64,000 bases of DNA. Source: Hippopus hippopus. Lineage: Eukaryota; Mollusca; Bivalvia; Cardiida; Cardiidae. A program made the position numbers and the translations under genes. The notes under the pieces are model-generated. The model did not search any database, was not told the DNA's origin, and saw nothing but the letters and a program-made list of their open reading frames with translations. The DNA lies in the NCBI GenBank assembly GCA_946811185.2, contig OX328106.1, forward strand, positions 47,256,311-47,320,310. The letters run 5' to 3'. The first letter of the stretch is position 1, and every line of letters starts with the position of its first letter. Shown in pieces: positions 11,642 through 22,645 of the stretch.

Positions 11642-11814
11642 CCCAGACAACCTTGAATAAACCCAATGGACATATTCAGTCTAGAGATAGGATTAAAAAA
11701 AGTGCAACTTTAAGGTTGCTTTTATCCAGAATGATTTACTAATGCTTCCAGTGTATATTTAAGACCACACCACATGTTTTTGCAGTCTGATCTTGATCAA
11801 CACTTGAAGCAAAA

Positions 11815-12026
11815 TCAACTTCGGTTGTTCACCAATCATTCTTAAGAACATTGAATTTCGTTGTCTTATTCGCAAGAATTTTCTAAATTTGAAAGTAACA
11901 TAACTTCTGATTGGCTTAACCAAATGGTTTAGCTAATCAGAAGTTGTGTTACTTTCCAAATCCAGAATTAAACGAGCTGAATGGTTGATCTTAGACTTAA
12001 GAATGGTTGGTGAATACGGACCCAGG
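11815..12026. mobile_element. Family E palindromic element
   Basis: TTCACCAATCATTCTTAAGAAC left arm, ACCAAATGGT centre, ending GGTGAATACGGACCCAG. The right arm carries a small duplication or shuffle (GCTGAATGGTTGATC). Confidence 0.8.
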
Positions 12027-12059
12027 TTTATGATATAAACAGGTACATAAACTCCTAAC

Positions 12060-12288
12060 TAGACGACAATATCCGAGACTTATCCAAATTAAAAGCATTC
12101 AAAGCATTTGCAGACAATTAATAAGATCCATTCCAAATGATGGAATTCGTCTCTGATGTGATAGATACTACAAAGGAAAGAGGAGGGAGAAAATGCTGGT
12201 TACCAGAATTATCTTCTTATCTCTGTTCCAAAAGCCTCTTTAGTCGAGGGTCGTGAAAACCTTTGACTGTTTTGGTCAAGAACTCAAA
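12060..12288. mobile_element. Diverged family B element, reverse orientation
   Basis: GACTTATCCAAATTAAAAGC, CATTTGCAGACAATTAAT and AGAAAATGCTGGTTACCAG are recognisable; the ends are eroded. Confidence 0.6.
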
Positions 12289-12536
12289 CGTTCTAATTGC
12301 GTGCATTCGCACTGTAGCGTATTGAAACGTGGGTTTTCTTCCGTCTCGATTACAGTCTAATTCAATGAAACCATATTTCCACGAAGTTTTTATTGGTCCG
12401 TCGAGTCAACTTCTGGATTTCAACATCGATCACAATGAAATTAGGAAAGCAAAAATCTTCTTGCATTCAATAAACTTTAACCATAGAAATACTCTTGCCA
12501 TATTGTTCAAAAGCTTTTAACCTTAAAGCGGCTAAA

Positions 12537-12748
12537 TTAACCCTAATCCTGCAAAAAAACTAACATGAAACTTTCAAGAAATGGTAAAAAAACAAAATGC
12601 TGCCATTTCAATGTTATTTTTGGGGGGAAAATATATTCTTATCGGACAGTGTAGATCCAAGATCAGACTGCACGTTCTGTGCAGTCTGATCTTGATGTAC
12701 ACTGTCCGCTAAAGGTCAGTGAGTCGCGTTTAGAAGCCTAATGGTTGA
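12537..12748. mobile_element. Family A element, reverse orientation
   Basis: TTAACCCTAATCCTGC start, ATGAAACTTTCAAGAAATGG, core hairpin at about 12642-12708, and TTTAGAAGCCTAATGGTT end. Full length, about 120 bp before the satellite array. Confidence 0.8.
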
Positions 12749-12847
12749 GTAAATGAAAAGCTCAATGTCAATTGTTAAAAGCCTTATATTTCGATTTTCA
12801 AAGTTCTTGTCGCTTATAAAATCTCGTTTTATTGGATATTATAGGTT

Positions 12848-12895
12848 AAAGACTAGACTGTACGTTTTTGTTCAATATGGTCTTGATCTATACTA
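12848..12895. mobile_element. Decayed family A hairpin at the left edge of the satellite
   Basis: AGACTAGACTGTACGTTTTTG followed by TTCAATATGGTCTTGATC and TATACTATCC aligns base for base, with substitutions, to the family A core AGATCAGACTGCACGTTCTG / TGCAGTCTGATCTTGATC / TACACTGTCC. Its right arm is the first unit of the satellite. Confidence 0.6.
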
Positions 12896-15314
12896 TCCTT
12901 AAAGCGCATAGTTCAGTATGGTCTTGGTCTATACTATCCTTAAAGCGCAAATTTCATTATGGTCTTGGTCTATACTATCCTTAAAGCGCATAGTTCAGTA
13001 TGGTCTTGGTCTATACTATCCTTAAAGCGCAAAGTTCAGTATGTCTTGATCTATACTATCCTTAAAGCGCAAAGTTCATTATGGTCTTGGTCTATACTAT
13101 CCTTCAAGCGCATAGTTCAGTATGGTCTTGGTCTATACTATCCTTAAAGCGCATAGTTCAGTATGGTCTTGATCTATACTATCCTTAAAGCGCATAGTTC
13201 AGTATGGTCTTGGTCTATACTATCCTTAAAGCGCATAGTTCAGTATGTCTTGATCTATACTATCTTTAAAGCGCAAAGTTCAGTATGGTCTTGGTCTATA
13301 CTATCCTTAAAGCGCATAGTTCAGTATGGTCTTGATCTATACTATCCTTAAAGCGCAAAGTTCAGTATGTCTTGATCTATACTATCCTTAAAGCGCAAAG
13401 TTCATTATGGTCTTGGTCTATACTATCCTTAAAGCGCATAGTTCAGTACGGTCTTGGTCTATACTATCCTTAAAGCGCATAGTTCAGTATGGTCTTGGTC
13501 TATACTATCCTTAAAGCGCATAATTCACTATGGTCTTGGTCTATACTATCCTTTAAGCGCAAAGTTCAGTATGTCTTGAACTATACTGTCCTTAAAGCGC
13601 ATAGTTCAGTATGGTCTTGGTCTATACTATCCTTAAAGCACATAATTCAGTATGGTTTTGGTCTATACTATCCTTAAAGCGCATAATTCAGTATGGTCTT
13701 GCTCTATACTATCCTTAAAGCGCAAAGTTCAGTATGTCTTGAACTATACTGTCCTTAAAGCGCATAGTTCAGTATGGTCTTGGTCCATACTATCCTTAAA
13801 GCGCATAGTTCAGTATGGTCTTGATCTATACTATCTTTAAAGTGCGTTGTTCAGTACGGTCTTGGTCTATTCTATCCTTAAAGCGCATAGTTCAGTATGG
13901 TCTTGGTCTATACTATCCTTAAAGCGCATAGTTCAGTTTTGTCTTGGTCTATACTATCCTTAAAGCCCATAGTTCAGTATGGTCTCGGTCTATACTATCC
14001 TTAAAGTGCATAGTTCAGTATGGTCTTGGTCTATACTATCCTTAAAGTGCATAGTTCAGTATGTCTTGATCTATACTATCCTTAAAGCGCAAAGTTCAGT
14101 ATGTCTTGAACTATACTATCCTTAAAGCACATAGTTCAGTATGGTCTTGATCTATACTGTCCTTAAAGCGCATAGTTCAGTATGGTCTTGGTCTATACTA
14201 TCCTTAAAGCGCATAGTTCAGTATGTCTTGAACTATACTATCTTTAAAGCGCGTTGTTCAGTACGGTCTTGATCTATACTGTCTTTAAAGCGCATAGTTG
14301 AGTATGGTCTTGGTCTATACTATCTTTAAAGCGCATAGTTCAGTATGGTCTTGGTCTATACTATCCTTAAAGCACATAGTTCAGTATGTCTTGATCTATA
14401 CTATCCTTAAAGCGCAAAGTTCAGTATGTCTTGAACTATACTATCCTTAAAGCGCATAGTTCAGTATGGTCTTGATCTATACTATCCTTAAAGCGCATAG
14501 TTCAGTATTGTCTTGATCTATACTATCTTTAAAGCGCATTGTTCAGTACGGTCTTGGTCTATACTATCCTTAAAGCGCATAGTTCAGTATGGTCTTGGTC
14601 TATACTATCCTTAAAGCGCATAGTTCAGTATGGTCTTGAACTATACTATCCTTAAAGCGCATAGTTCAGTATGGTCTTGATCTATACTATCCTTAAAGCG
14701 CAAAGTTCAGTATGTCTTGATCTATACTATCCTTAAAGCGAAAAGTTCATTATGGTCTTGGTCTATACTATCCTTAAAGCGCATAGTTCAGTATGGTCTT
14801 GGTCTATACTATCTTTAAAGCGCGTTGTTCAGTACGGTCTTGGTCTATACTATCCTTAAAGCGCATAGTTCAGTATGGTCTTGGTCTATACTATCCTTAA
14901 AGCACATAGTTCAGTATGGTCTTGATCTATACTATCTTTAAAGCGCATAGTTCAGTATGTCTTGGTCTATACTATCCTTAAAGCGCAAAGTTCAGTATGT
15001 CTTGAACTATACTGTCCTTAAAGCGCATAGTTCAGTATGGTCTTGGTCTATACTATCCTTAAAGCGCATAGTTCAGTATGGTCTTGGTCTATACTATCCT
15101 TAAAGCGCATAGTTCAGTATGGTCTTGGTCTATACTATCCTTAAAGCGCATAGTTCAGTATGTCTTGATCTATACTATCTTTAAAGCGCGTTGTTCAGTA
15201 CGGTCTTGATCTATACTGTCCTTAAAGCTCAAAGTTCAGTATGTCTTGAACTATACTATCTTTAAAGCGCGTTGATCTATACGCGGTCTTGATCTATACT
15301 GTCCTTAAAGCTCA
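12871..15314. repeat. 41-bp satellite array, about 60 units
   Basis: Tandem repeat with unit TTCAGTATGGTCTTGGTC-TATACTATCCTTAAAGCGCATAG (41 bp). A common 40-bp variant lacks one G (TATGTCTTGATC). Further variants include GGTCTTGAACT, CTATCTTTAAAGCGCGTTG and GCACATAG; neighbouring variants recur together, suggesting higher-order duplication. Three units equal 123 bp, so every frame gives a 41-residue period, which explains the 62-residue frames; these are not genes. The last units (15180-15314) are diverged. Confidence 0.97.
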
Positions 15315-15467
15315 CTGGGAAAAAAGAGCTGGAAAGCGAATACTCCATTATGCTTGCTCTAAAGTATGTAAGTAGAATCTTATTCTAAATTTCCAAGAGT
15401 AGCCATCTAATCTGATAAGACATTTTAGCTTACTCCATGAGATAGCTGGTCTTTGAAACTTATATTT

Positions 15468-15710
15468 GAGCCATGCTCTGGCAAAAGGAGGCTTCATGCA
15501 ACTCCGTAATGCATTATAGGCTACCAATCAAGCAATCACATAACTATAACAGCCACTCTTTTTTAACCACCAACTTAATCATGGGATAGACTGGTCCTTG
15601 GACATACAGAAAATTTACCAATAGCGAAAAGTTTCGGGTCAGGTCAGCCTGTGCGGACTGCGATACTTTTTGCAGATGCATTAAGCCCCTTTTTGCCAGA
15701 GCATGGCTCA
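15468..15710. mobile_element. Family C element with a broken core hairpin
   Basis: GAGCCATGCTCTGGCAAAAG start and AGAGCATGGCTCA end are intact (13-bp inverted ends). The core keeps CAGGTCAGCCTGTGCGGAC on one side only; the other arm is deleted. Confidence 0.8.
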
Positions 15711-15725
15711 TTTATACCTGAAAAT

Positions 15726-15972
15726 AGAAAAGGGGCATTCGGATATTTGCGTAAAGTGTCATCTCGGATCAGCCTGCGCAGTCCGCGCAGGCTGATCCGA
15801 GACGGCACTTTACGACTACATTAGATTTTGTGCTGTAGTAGACTTGCGCAAAACAGAAAATTAGATAAAAACGGAGTGTCGTTTCGGATTAGCCTGCGCG
15901 GACTGCGCAGGCTGATCCGAGACGACACTTTACGCAAATGTCCGAATGCCCCTTTTCGCGTGTTGCAGGCCA
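15726..15972. mobile_element. Family D compound foldback element
   Basis: Outer arms are AAAAGGGGCATTCGG and CCGAATGCCCCTTTTCGCG. Inside are two successive hairpins of the GGATCAGCCTGCGCAG type (about 15770-15810 and 15885-15930), separated by about 70 bp. The 17475 copy has only one hairpin. Confidence 0.75.
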
Positions 15973-16399
15973 TATAGGAGGTCATGTTATATACAGTGTT
16001 TGTTCGCCATGCTTATCAAAACATCACATCACATCTATAATGTTTGTGTAAAAATCAGCCACCTCTGTTAAGCGGTCAGTTGTGTTTGTCTACAAACAAT
16101 CCGAAAAATCATTTTTAAAATCAGGTAAAAAGTAAACAAGAAATAAAGTGACCTTGCAGCTTTTAATTTAGTTTTAAAATTCATTTTCCTGCCAGCGCCT
16201 AACACTTGGCCCGACCGCACAATAACAGATCTTTGCAATAATTTTCATACATTTTAAGTGGTATAATTTCCATCAAATGTATTTTAACACCTGCATTGTT
16301 TACTTTTGGCAGCTATACGGGCTGTAAAGTTTCTGTTAATTTTCTTATCCCGTTTGTCACGGGGTAGCTGTTAAAGTGTAATAAGGGACAAATACAATC

Positions 16400-16661
16400 G
16401 AGTCATGCTTTGGCAAAAGGGGGTTTAATGGATCTCTGTGATGCGTTATACAAAGCGAATCATCACAATATTATGGATCCATAAAATCTATAATGTATAA
16501 CAACTGACTGAATAAGCAGGCCCACTGGTCCTTTGACACGCAGAAAATTTACCGTAAGCAAAAAGTTTCGACACAGGTCAGCCTGCGCGGACTGCGCAGG
16601 CTGACCTGTGTCGATACTTTTTGCAGATGCATTAAGCCTCCTTTTCATAGAGCATGGCTCA
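16400..16661. mobile_element. Family C element, reverse orientation
   Basis: GAGTCATGCTTTGGCAAAAG start, core hairpin (CACAGGTCAGCCTGCGCGG arms, about 16572-16613), AGAGCATGGCTCAT end. Confidence 0.85.
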
Positions 16662-16682
16662 TCGTGAACACGCTAGATATTG

Positions 16683-16760
16683 AACTGCGCAGAAAGCTTA
16701 GTCGGTAGAGTCTTATATCCTTGGTTTTGAAGGACTCATGTTTCGGATCCTAGTGTCGGT
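16683..16760 (+). mobile_element. Possible tRNA-like SINE head
   Basis: GCTTAGTCGGTAGAGTC resembles an A box and TGTTTCGGATCC about 35 bp later a B box. No body shared with other SINEs was seen, so it may be a lone relic. Confidence 0.35.
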
Positions 16761-17059
16761 TAATACTTTTTGTGTTTTTCCCCAGACTGATAGTAAACAC
16801 TCACATTCTAATAAATAACTGACGAAACAGAAACTTTCTTCTGAAAAAAAAAAACCTTAGAATATTTTGTAACCAAAACTAGTTTTATGAAAATTTAAGA
16901 CTTTATATTTAGGGAAAGGAAAGCGGTTGGGAAGGGGGGGGGGGTTGTTGTATTCTCTCACATATCATAATATTCAGTTGAGAAAATGTACTCTCATTTT
17001 CAGATGTATTTCAGGATATGAAAAAGAAAACCGGAAATATAGGATATCAAACACTATTG

Positions 17060-17279
17060 TTAAACCTTAACCTGCTTGATAAGTTAAATGAAACTTACAA
17101 GCCGATAGTAAAAACCCAATTGTTCCCATTTCGAGTTTTTTTTTTTTGGGGGGGGGGGGAGTTATCTTCTTGTCGGACAGTGTTGATCCTAGGTAAGACT
17201 TCACGTTCTGTGCAGACTGATCTCGATCTACACTGTCTGCAAAAGTTCCTTGAGTCGCGCTTAGCAGCCTAAGGGTTAA
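17060..17279. mobile_element. Family A element, reverse orientation
   Basis: TTAAACCTTAACCTGCTTG start, AAACTTACAAGCCGATAG, a T/G run at about 17139-17159, mutated core hairpin, and GCTTAGCAGCCTAAGGGTTAA end. The terminus shows TTAGCAGCCTAAGGG-TTAA, one of the clearest family A ends. Confidence 0.85.
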
Positions 17280-17474
17280 GTTATTTATATCCGTCAGACC
17301 ATGTTAAAAATAGTTTTTAACATCATTGCCTCCTTTTTACCTTATTTTGCTGCAGACGACTTCTGAAAAAAAAAGCATTGTGGCAAAATAAGCAGGTTCT
17401 CCTTTCTGCTGCAATATTTCCGCAACATTTCCGCATGCATTGACGTAGGTTTTCACTTTAATGACCTCAGTGAT

Positions 17475-17609
17475 ATATGGACTGCAACAGGCAAAAAGGG
17501 ATATTCGGACATTTGCGTAAATTGTCGTCTCGGATCAGCCTGCGCTGATCCGAGACGACACTTTACGCAAATGTCCGAATGCCCCTTTTCGCGTGTTGCA
17601 GGCCATATT
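17475..17609. mobile_element. Family D foldback element
   Basis: Short version: TATGGACTGCAACAGG and TGTTGCAGGCCATA ends, arms ATTCGGACATTTGCGTAAA / TTTACGCAAATGTCCGAAT, core GGATCAGCCTGCGCTGATCC. Nearly a complete palindrome of about 130 bp. Confidence 0.85.
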
Positions 17610-17610
17610 T

Positions 17611-17881
17611 GAGCCAAGCACTGCCAAAACGGAGTTTAATGCATAGATCTCCGTGATTCATTTTACCAAGCAAGTCATCACACAATTCTGGATTCTCAAA
17701 AATACATTTTATCAAAGAACTGACTGAATCATTAGGTACATGTATACACTGGCCCTTTGGTATCAGAAAATTTACCGAAAGCAAAGTTTCAACCCAGTTC
17801 AGCCTGCGCGGACTGCGCAGGCTGACCTGGGTTGATACTTTTTGCAGATGCATTAAACCCCCTTTTCACAAAGCATAGTTC
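17611..17881. mobile_element. Family C element, abutting family D
   Basis: GAGCCAAGCACTGCCAAAAC start one or two bases after the D element, core hairpin at about 17797-17832, degraded AAGCATAGTTCAA end. Confidence 0.8.
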
Positions 17882-18040
17882 AATTTTATCTGTACCCAGA
17901 TTACCTACATTACGTGTTTTTTTTAAATAGTGAATAACTGAAGTGATATTACTTTTTAAACCCGAAAAGAATCCGGTTATCTGTACCTGCTGAATTGGCT
18001 TAATGCGTTCTGAATCAACACTTTGCACTTCTTCTTGAAT

Positions 18041-18264
18041 CCCTTACCAAAATAATACCGAGTTTTAACGATTTTGAGGTTGAACGCCTTTGAAAAAATC
18101 CTGAGAAAAGAAGAAATTACTGGTCACCAGCACTTTCACATTTATCAACAATGTTTTCAATCCTGTGTAAGGCAAATCTCATCAATTTAGCCACAATTAA
18201 TTTGTCGTCAGCAACTGCATTCAACTGGGACAGGTCTAAAATTTTGTTGTTTGGTAAAGAGTTG
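18041..18264. mobile_element. Diverged family B element
   Basis: CCCTTACCAAAATAATACCG start, weak core (GAAATTACTGGTCACCAGC), TTTTGTTGTTTGGTAAAGAG end. The overlapping 78-residue frames on both strands are its by-products. Confidence 0.75.
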
Positions 18265-18432
18265 GTCATTGCAATGCAAGAGTTTAAGGGTGTACATGAT
18301 TGTATTAGTAAACAAAATTCAACTTGCCCTTTGTCTGCTTTCGTAACGGTCATCGGCTTTTATAATGATGATAGCGTACGGAGATAGCCGAATATGCACC
18401 GAGGGCACGTCCAACCTTGTCTCATAATACAT

Positions 18433-18690
18433 ATGAGTTCTGTGAAAAGGGGGCTTAATGCACCTGCGAAAAGTATCGACCCAGGTTAGCCTGCGCAGTC
18501 CGCGCAGGACTGACTTGGGCCGAAACTTTTCGCTACTGGTAATTTTTCTGTATGTCCAAGGCCCAGTCTACCTCATGATTAAGTCAGTTGTTATAAAAGG
18601 TGGCTATTATGAATCCATAAGTATGTGATGGTTTGCTTGGTATCATGCATTACGGAAATGCATTAGCCCCCTTTTGCCAGAGCATGGATC
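18433..18690. mobile_element. Family C element
   Basis: ATGAGTTCTGTGAAAAGGGG start, core hairpin with one inserted base (GCGCAGGACTGACTTGGG), CCAGAGCATGGATC end. Confidence 0.8.
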
Positions 18691-18944
18691 TAATAGCGTT
18701 GCAGACTAAACCCACCTGTTTACAAACAAAACCCAAAGAAAAAAAAACAACACATTTAATAATTTTGAGATTAAGTATATACATCCCAGTAATAAACGAC
18801 ATTCATATTCAACCTGCCAGGCATGACCTTGACTTGACATTATTACCGTCCAAGAGATATATCGTTATTATTATAACAGCCTACTGAACATCGTAAATAT
18901 TATAAGCAAAATTTGTTTTCTTTTTTGTATTTTGTTGTTGTTTA

Positions 18945-19047
18945 CATGATGATGATGATGATGATGATGGTAGTGGTGGATTGGTGGTGGTGGTGATGGT
19001 GGTGATGATGATAATGGTGGTGGTGGTGGTGATGATGATGATGATGA
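18945..19047. repeat. (ATG)n/(GTG)n microsatellite
   Basis: About 100 bp of GATGATGATG and GGTGGTGGTG triplets. It stops where a 5'-truncated family B copy begins. Confidence 0.95.
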
Positions 19048-19485
19048 TCACCAGAATTTTCTCCTTTTCACAATGTTTTCTACCCTGTCAGAGACAAATC
19101 TTATCAACTGAGCCACATTTTATTTGTCGTCTGGAAATGCTTCCAGTTTAGAAGCGTCTAAGATTATGTATTCAGGTGGAGACTAAATCCTTCTGAGATA
19201 CATTTGTGAACAGTAAGATAAGACGATACTGGTCGTACACGTAACGTGCTGTTTGGACAATATTTTAAGAGATTGACCCTCTACTAAACAGTACCGTGTT
19301 TTAACGACCCTGAAAGAGAATCCTTCTGAAAACATTGTGGGAAAAGGAGAAAATGTTGGTAACCAGCATTTTCTCCTTTTCACACAATGTTTTCTTACCT
19401 TTCAGAGGCAAATTCCATTATTTGAGCTAAATTTAATTTGTCATCAATCCCATTTTTTTTTCATTCGGTAAAGAAATAACATCCC
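19048..19485. mobile_element. Two family B elements
   Basis: The first (19048-19170) has lost its left half and starts inside the core (ATCACCAGAATTTTCTCC). The second (19272-19485) is near complete: TTGACCCTCTACTAAACAG, core GAGAAAATGTTGGTAACCAGC, ending CATTCGGTAAAGAAATAAC. Confidence 0.75.
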
Positions 19486-19647
19486 CCATACTTGCAGAAA
19501 AAAAGGCACTGAGAAGGCAACAACGACTTTATAATTTTATTAAAAGACTGCGAAAAGAAAGACCTGTTTCTCATAATGAGTGCTTTTTAGATTTGTTAAG
19601 AATTCTCTGTCCCGCTCATAAACCCACGTGGCTTTATTTCTGTCAGT

Positions 19648-19835
19648 CTTTACCAAACAATAGAATTTTACACTTATCCAAATTAAAATCATTTGCAGTC
19701 CATAAAAATAAATGTGACACAAAAACCGAATTTTCTCTTTGGAAGTGTAGAAAACATTTTGGGAAAAGGAGAAAATGCTGGTTACAAGCTTTTTCTCCTT
19801 TTCTCTCAATGTTTCCGAAATGCTACAGATATATA
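19648..19835. mobile_element. Family B element, reverse orientation
   Basis: TCTTTACCAAACAATAGAATT start, TTATCCAAATTAAAATCATT, GTAGAAAACATTTTGGG and core GAGAAAATGCTGGTTAC; the right end is eroded. Confidence 0.75.
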
Positions 19836-19884
19836 CTTTGCTGTATAGGGAGAGGTGACCAATCAGTTGATTGTCTTGGAGTTT

Positions 19885-20120
19885 AACGCCGTTTTAACAG
19901 CACATATCACGGCGGTCAGTGCACCTACGCCTTGTTTCCTGGCTTTCTTGCTGACAAAACTTTCTTTCCAAGTCACTGACTACATTTCTCACATGCATCA
20001 GAGATGAGAGGCGGAAAAATCGCCAGAAAAAAAGTTTTCCTCAACCGGGTATCGAACTCACAACCACCAGGTCACGAGCCCGATACGGTTTACAACCACT
20101 GAGCTACCCAGGCGGGCGTG
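19885..20120 (-). mobile_element. tRNA-derived SINE, minus strand
   Basis: On the minus strand it begins with a head bearing an A box TAGCTCAGTGG and a B box GAGTTCGATACCC, followed by the same body as at 7731-7960 (GGCGATTTTTCCGCCTCTCA, CAGTGACTTGGAAAGA). The best-preserved SINE in the window. Confidence 0.8.
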
Positions 20121-20544
20121 ACCAATCACAGTGATTAGAGTCTCTACTTATCGTTTCTTTCGAAATTAACTTCGAATTTGGAGGGTTCAAACTATGCAAA
20201 TTAAGTTCGAATATATAAAAGGAGAGGAGATTGAGAAACATAGGTAACATTTAGAAAAGTTGCATACAAGTAATTTATTATGTTAATAAACCCAAAAACG
20301 ATGCACACTAACTCTTCGCACGCTCTGTACAATATAGCTGATATTTCATACAATGTAGATCACGATCAGACGGGATTAAGTGGCAAGTCAAATCTTTTGA
20401 TCAGTGTTACCTGACATTTTGTGACATATTATTTTATGGAAAAGCAGCCTTAAGTCTGCAATTTTGATTTTTCGTACTGACAAAGAACTTACGTTTCATT
20501 CATTTATGAGGCAAAAATTTTCAACTCTTACAATGCCTAACTCA

Positions 20545-20758
20545 GCCCTTAAACTGCTAAATAATGTAAGTGAAATGAAACTTTCAAGGCGATAGTAAAA
20601 TCTCAAAGATTGCTATTTCGAAGTTAATTTTTCGGGAAAAAAATATGTCCTTACAGGACAGTGTAGATTCAAGATCAGACTGCACGTTCTGTGCAGTCTG
20701 ATCTTGATCTACACTGTCTGCAAGAAGGTCCTCGAGTCGCACTATGCAGCCTAAAAGT
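20545..20758. mobile_element. Family A element, reverse orientation
   Basis: CCCTTAAACTGCTAAATAATG start, ATGAAACTTTCAAGGCGATAG, core hairpin (about 20657-20722) with perfectly paired arms, GCAGCCTAAAAGT end. Confidence 0.85.
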
Positions 20759-21034
20759 AAAATTACGTTGATAAGGCCTTGATAAATCGTGCGAATGGCA
20801 CAGACCAAGACCAGACAGCAAAAAATATACAGCCTTATCCTGGATCTTCGCTACCCAATAATTTGTGCAATATTTCCGAAAAATATTCATGTTTATTCCA
20901 AAAATATTTAACTTATTCTACGAGTGCTCTACCACTTTACGAGGCCACCAAACTTTTGGCATGTCCAAATCCAGATAACTAATCATTTCTAATAAAATGC
21001 AACTCAGACCACAGGGATTGTATGTGAGAGAATG

Positions 21035-21262
21035 TAAAACGTCGTAGGAAAAAAAAAATGCTGTTTTCAAAGGCCTTTCCTTCGGGGTTCGTTTGAAATC
21101 TGGGTTGTTTGGTAAAGGGTGAAGTTGAAACAATACATATTAACGAACTGCCACCTGCAAACAACCTTTTTCGTCAAAAAGTCGATCCTTTTCTGAAAGA
21201 TTGTGGAATAAGGAGAAACTGTCCGTTTACGAGCAATTTCTCCTGTTACCACAATGATTTAA
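21035..21262. mobile_element. Fragmented family B sequence
   Basis: Pieces of B are recognisable: CTGTTTTCAAAGGCCTTTCC and TTTGGTAAAGGGTGAAG (21035-21122), then AGATTGTGGAATAAGGAGAAA with a weak inverted partner ATTTCTCCTGTTACCACAAT (21195-21262). Confidence 0.5.
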
Positions 21263-21396
21263 CACGTGTTCATGTACAAAGACGGTGCTGTTTTTGTTTT
21301 TCTCCTGTTTTACAAGAACGTTTTCAAAGCTCTTAGCTGTAACTTTGTTTCAGGAGGTGATGGGGTGTGACATTTAGACTGTACCGTTTTATCGGT

Positions 21397-21576
21397 AACT
21401 CTTAACCTGCTAAGTAAGTCTAATGAAACTTTTCAAGTCCAAAGTAAAATCCCAAATACATGTGGTGCTATTTCAAAGTCATATTTGGGGCAAAAATATC
21501 TGCTTATCGGACAGTGTAGATCAAGGTCAGACTCCACGCAAAGGTCGTTGAATCGCGCTTAGCAGCCTAAGGGTTA
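21397..21576. mobile_element. Family A element that lost its hairpin
   Basis: Both ends are good (AACTCTTAACCTGCTAAG; CGCTTAGCAGCCTAAGGGTTAA), but one core arm is deleted: GATCAAGGTCAGACTCCACG runs straight into CAAAGGTCGTTGAATCGCG. Confidence 0.8.
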
Positions 21577-21578
21577 AT

Positions 21579-21766
21579 CCTTAGTGCGCAGAATAAACCG
21601 CTTATCTGACAAATCACTCTAGAAATAACATGTAAAAAATTGCAGTTGTTTTTGTCTAGAACGTTCGTGCCAAGTTCACAGTGTAGATCAAAGATCAGAC
21701 AGCACTTTCTGTGCAGTCTGATCTTAATCTTTACTAGCGGCTATTGCAACTTAAGCTTTAAAAGAC
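21579..21766. mobile_element. Family A2 element
   Basis: CCTTAGTGCGCAGAATAAACC start and GTTGTTTTTGTCTAGAACG interior match the element at 49170, with a family A-like core (GATCAGACAGCACTTTCTGTG...). A2 shares the hairpin but not the flanking body of family A. Confidence 0.65.
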
Positions 21767-22539
21767 GCTTCAAAGGTTAGAAATAGAAACAATTATTATT
21801 GTATTTATGACAGATGTTCTGCATTGGAACCTTTTGACCGATGCATTCTGATTATCTTTAACTATTCTCTTTTCTTTCTGTCGTTTGTCTTGTACTTTTA
21901 ACTCAATGACACATTAACAGATTGGCAAGGACGTTTTAATGGTGAAATTAAAGTGCAACCTAGTGGGTTCTGAGAAAGCAGAAAAAGCAGAAGCTCTTGA
22001 GCGGGGAATTCCTGAGGAAACCACACTCTTCTCTCTGACCTTGTTCCCTACCTTCCCGCGATTCTTTCCCCTCCACGCCCCTGCGCGCACTCATCTAACC
22101 CCGCCCCACTGACTAATTGATTTTAAGGGGTTTTAGGTTCTTTCTGAAAAGGATTTGATTTTTTTGTATCCTATTCTTTCAATTGTCTCTATTTTCGTTT
22201 TAAATAAAAAAAAAAAAAACTATACTCAGAGGCAAAAGAAAGTATACACCTTCTAATTTTGGCTGTTTCGGCAAAATACTTAAAGCTAAGCCCTTGCAAT
22301 CTTTTTCTTGCGATAGTCCAGTCATTTTTAAACGGCAAAACTAAAAAAAAAATGTCAGCAATACACCATTGTTAACAGAAAACAAGGGAGTTATTTATCA
22401 AAGGTTAGCAAAAGACTTTTTTGTTACGACGGGGTTTTCGATGGTTGATGGACTAAATGGTGTTTCACTTTGCTCTCAAGATTATCACGACATTAGCTCA
22501 CTTCATCAAACTTATTCATGTTCATCATGAGTTTAACCG

Positions 22540-22645
22540 ATCTACGACCGGGCCCTCAAATGTCTTGCCAAAGGAAACTCGCACGAAATCGGAACACCTT
22601 GGGTCGGGATCGAACTCTTTACGTATAAGCCATGCGGGTCCCTTT
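22540..22645 (-). mobile_element. tRNA-like SINE remnant, minus strand
   Basis: Minus strand reads GACCCGCATGGCTTATACG (A-box-like TGGCTTATACG), then GAGTTCGATCCCGACC (B-box-like). The body is not shared with the other SINEs seen. Confidence 0.45.

Noticed and set aside
12959..13840. Several 62-residue frames with repeating Tyr/Ile/Leu/Trp motifs
   Set aside because: They are translations of the 41-bp satellite. Three units give a 41-residue period in every frame, and stops recur with the 40-bp variants.
12871..15314. CRISPR-like array
   Set aside because: Units are contiguous with no unique spacers, and the context is an animal genome.
19885..20120. A functional tRNA gene on the minus strand
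   Set aside because: The A and B boxes are good, but the sequence does not close a tRNA acceptor stem and continues into a SINE body shared with another locus.
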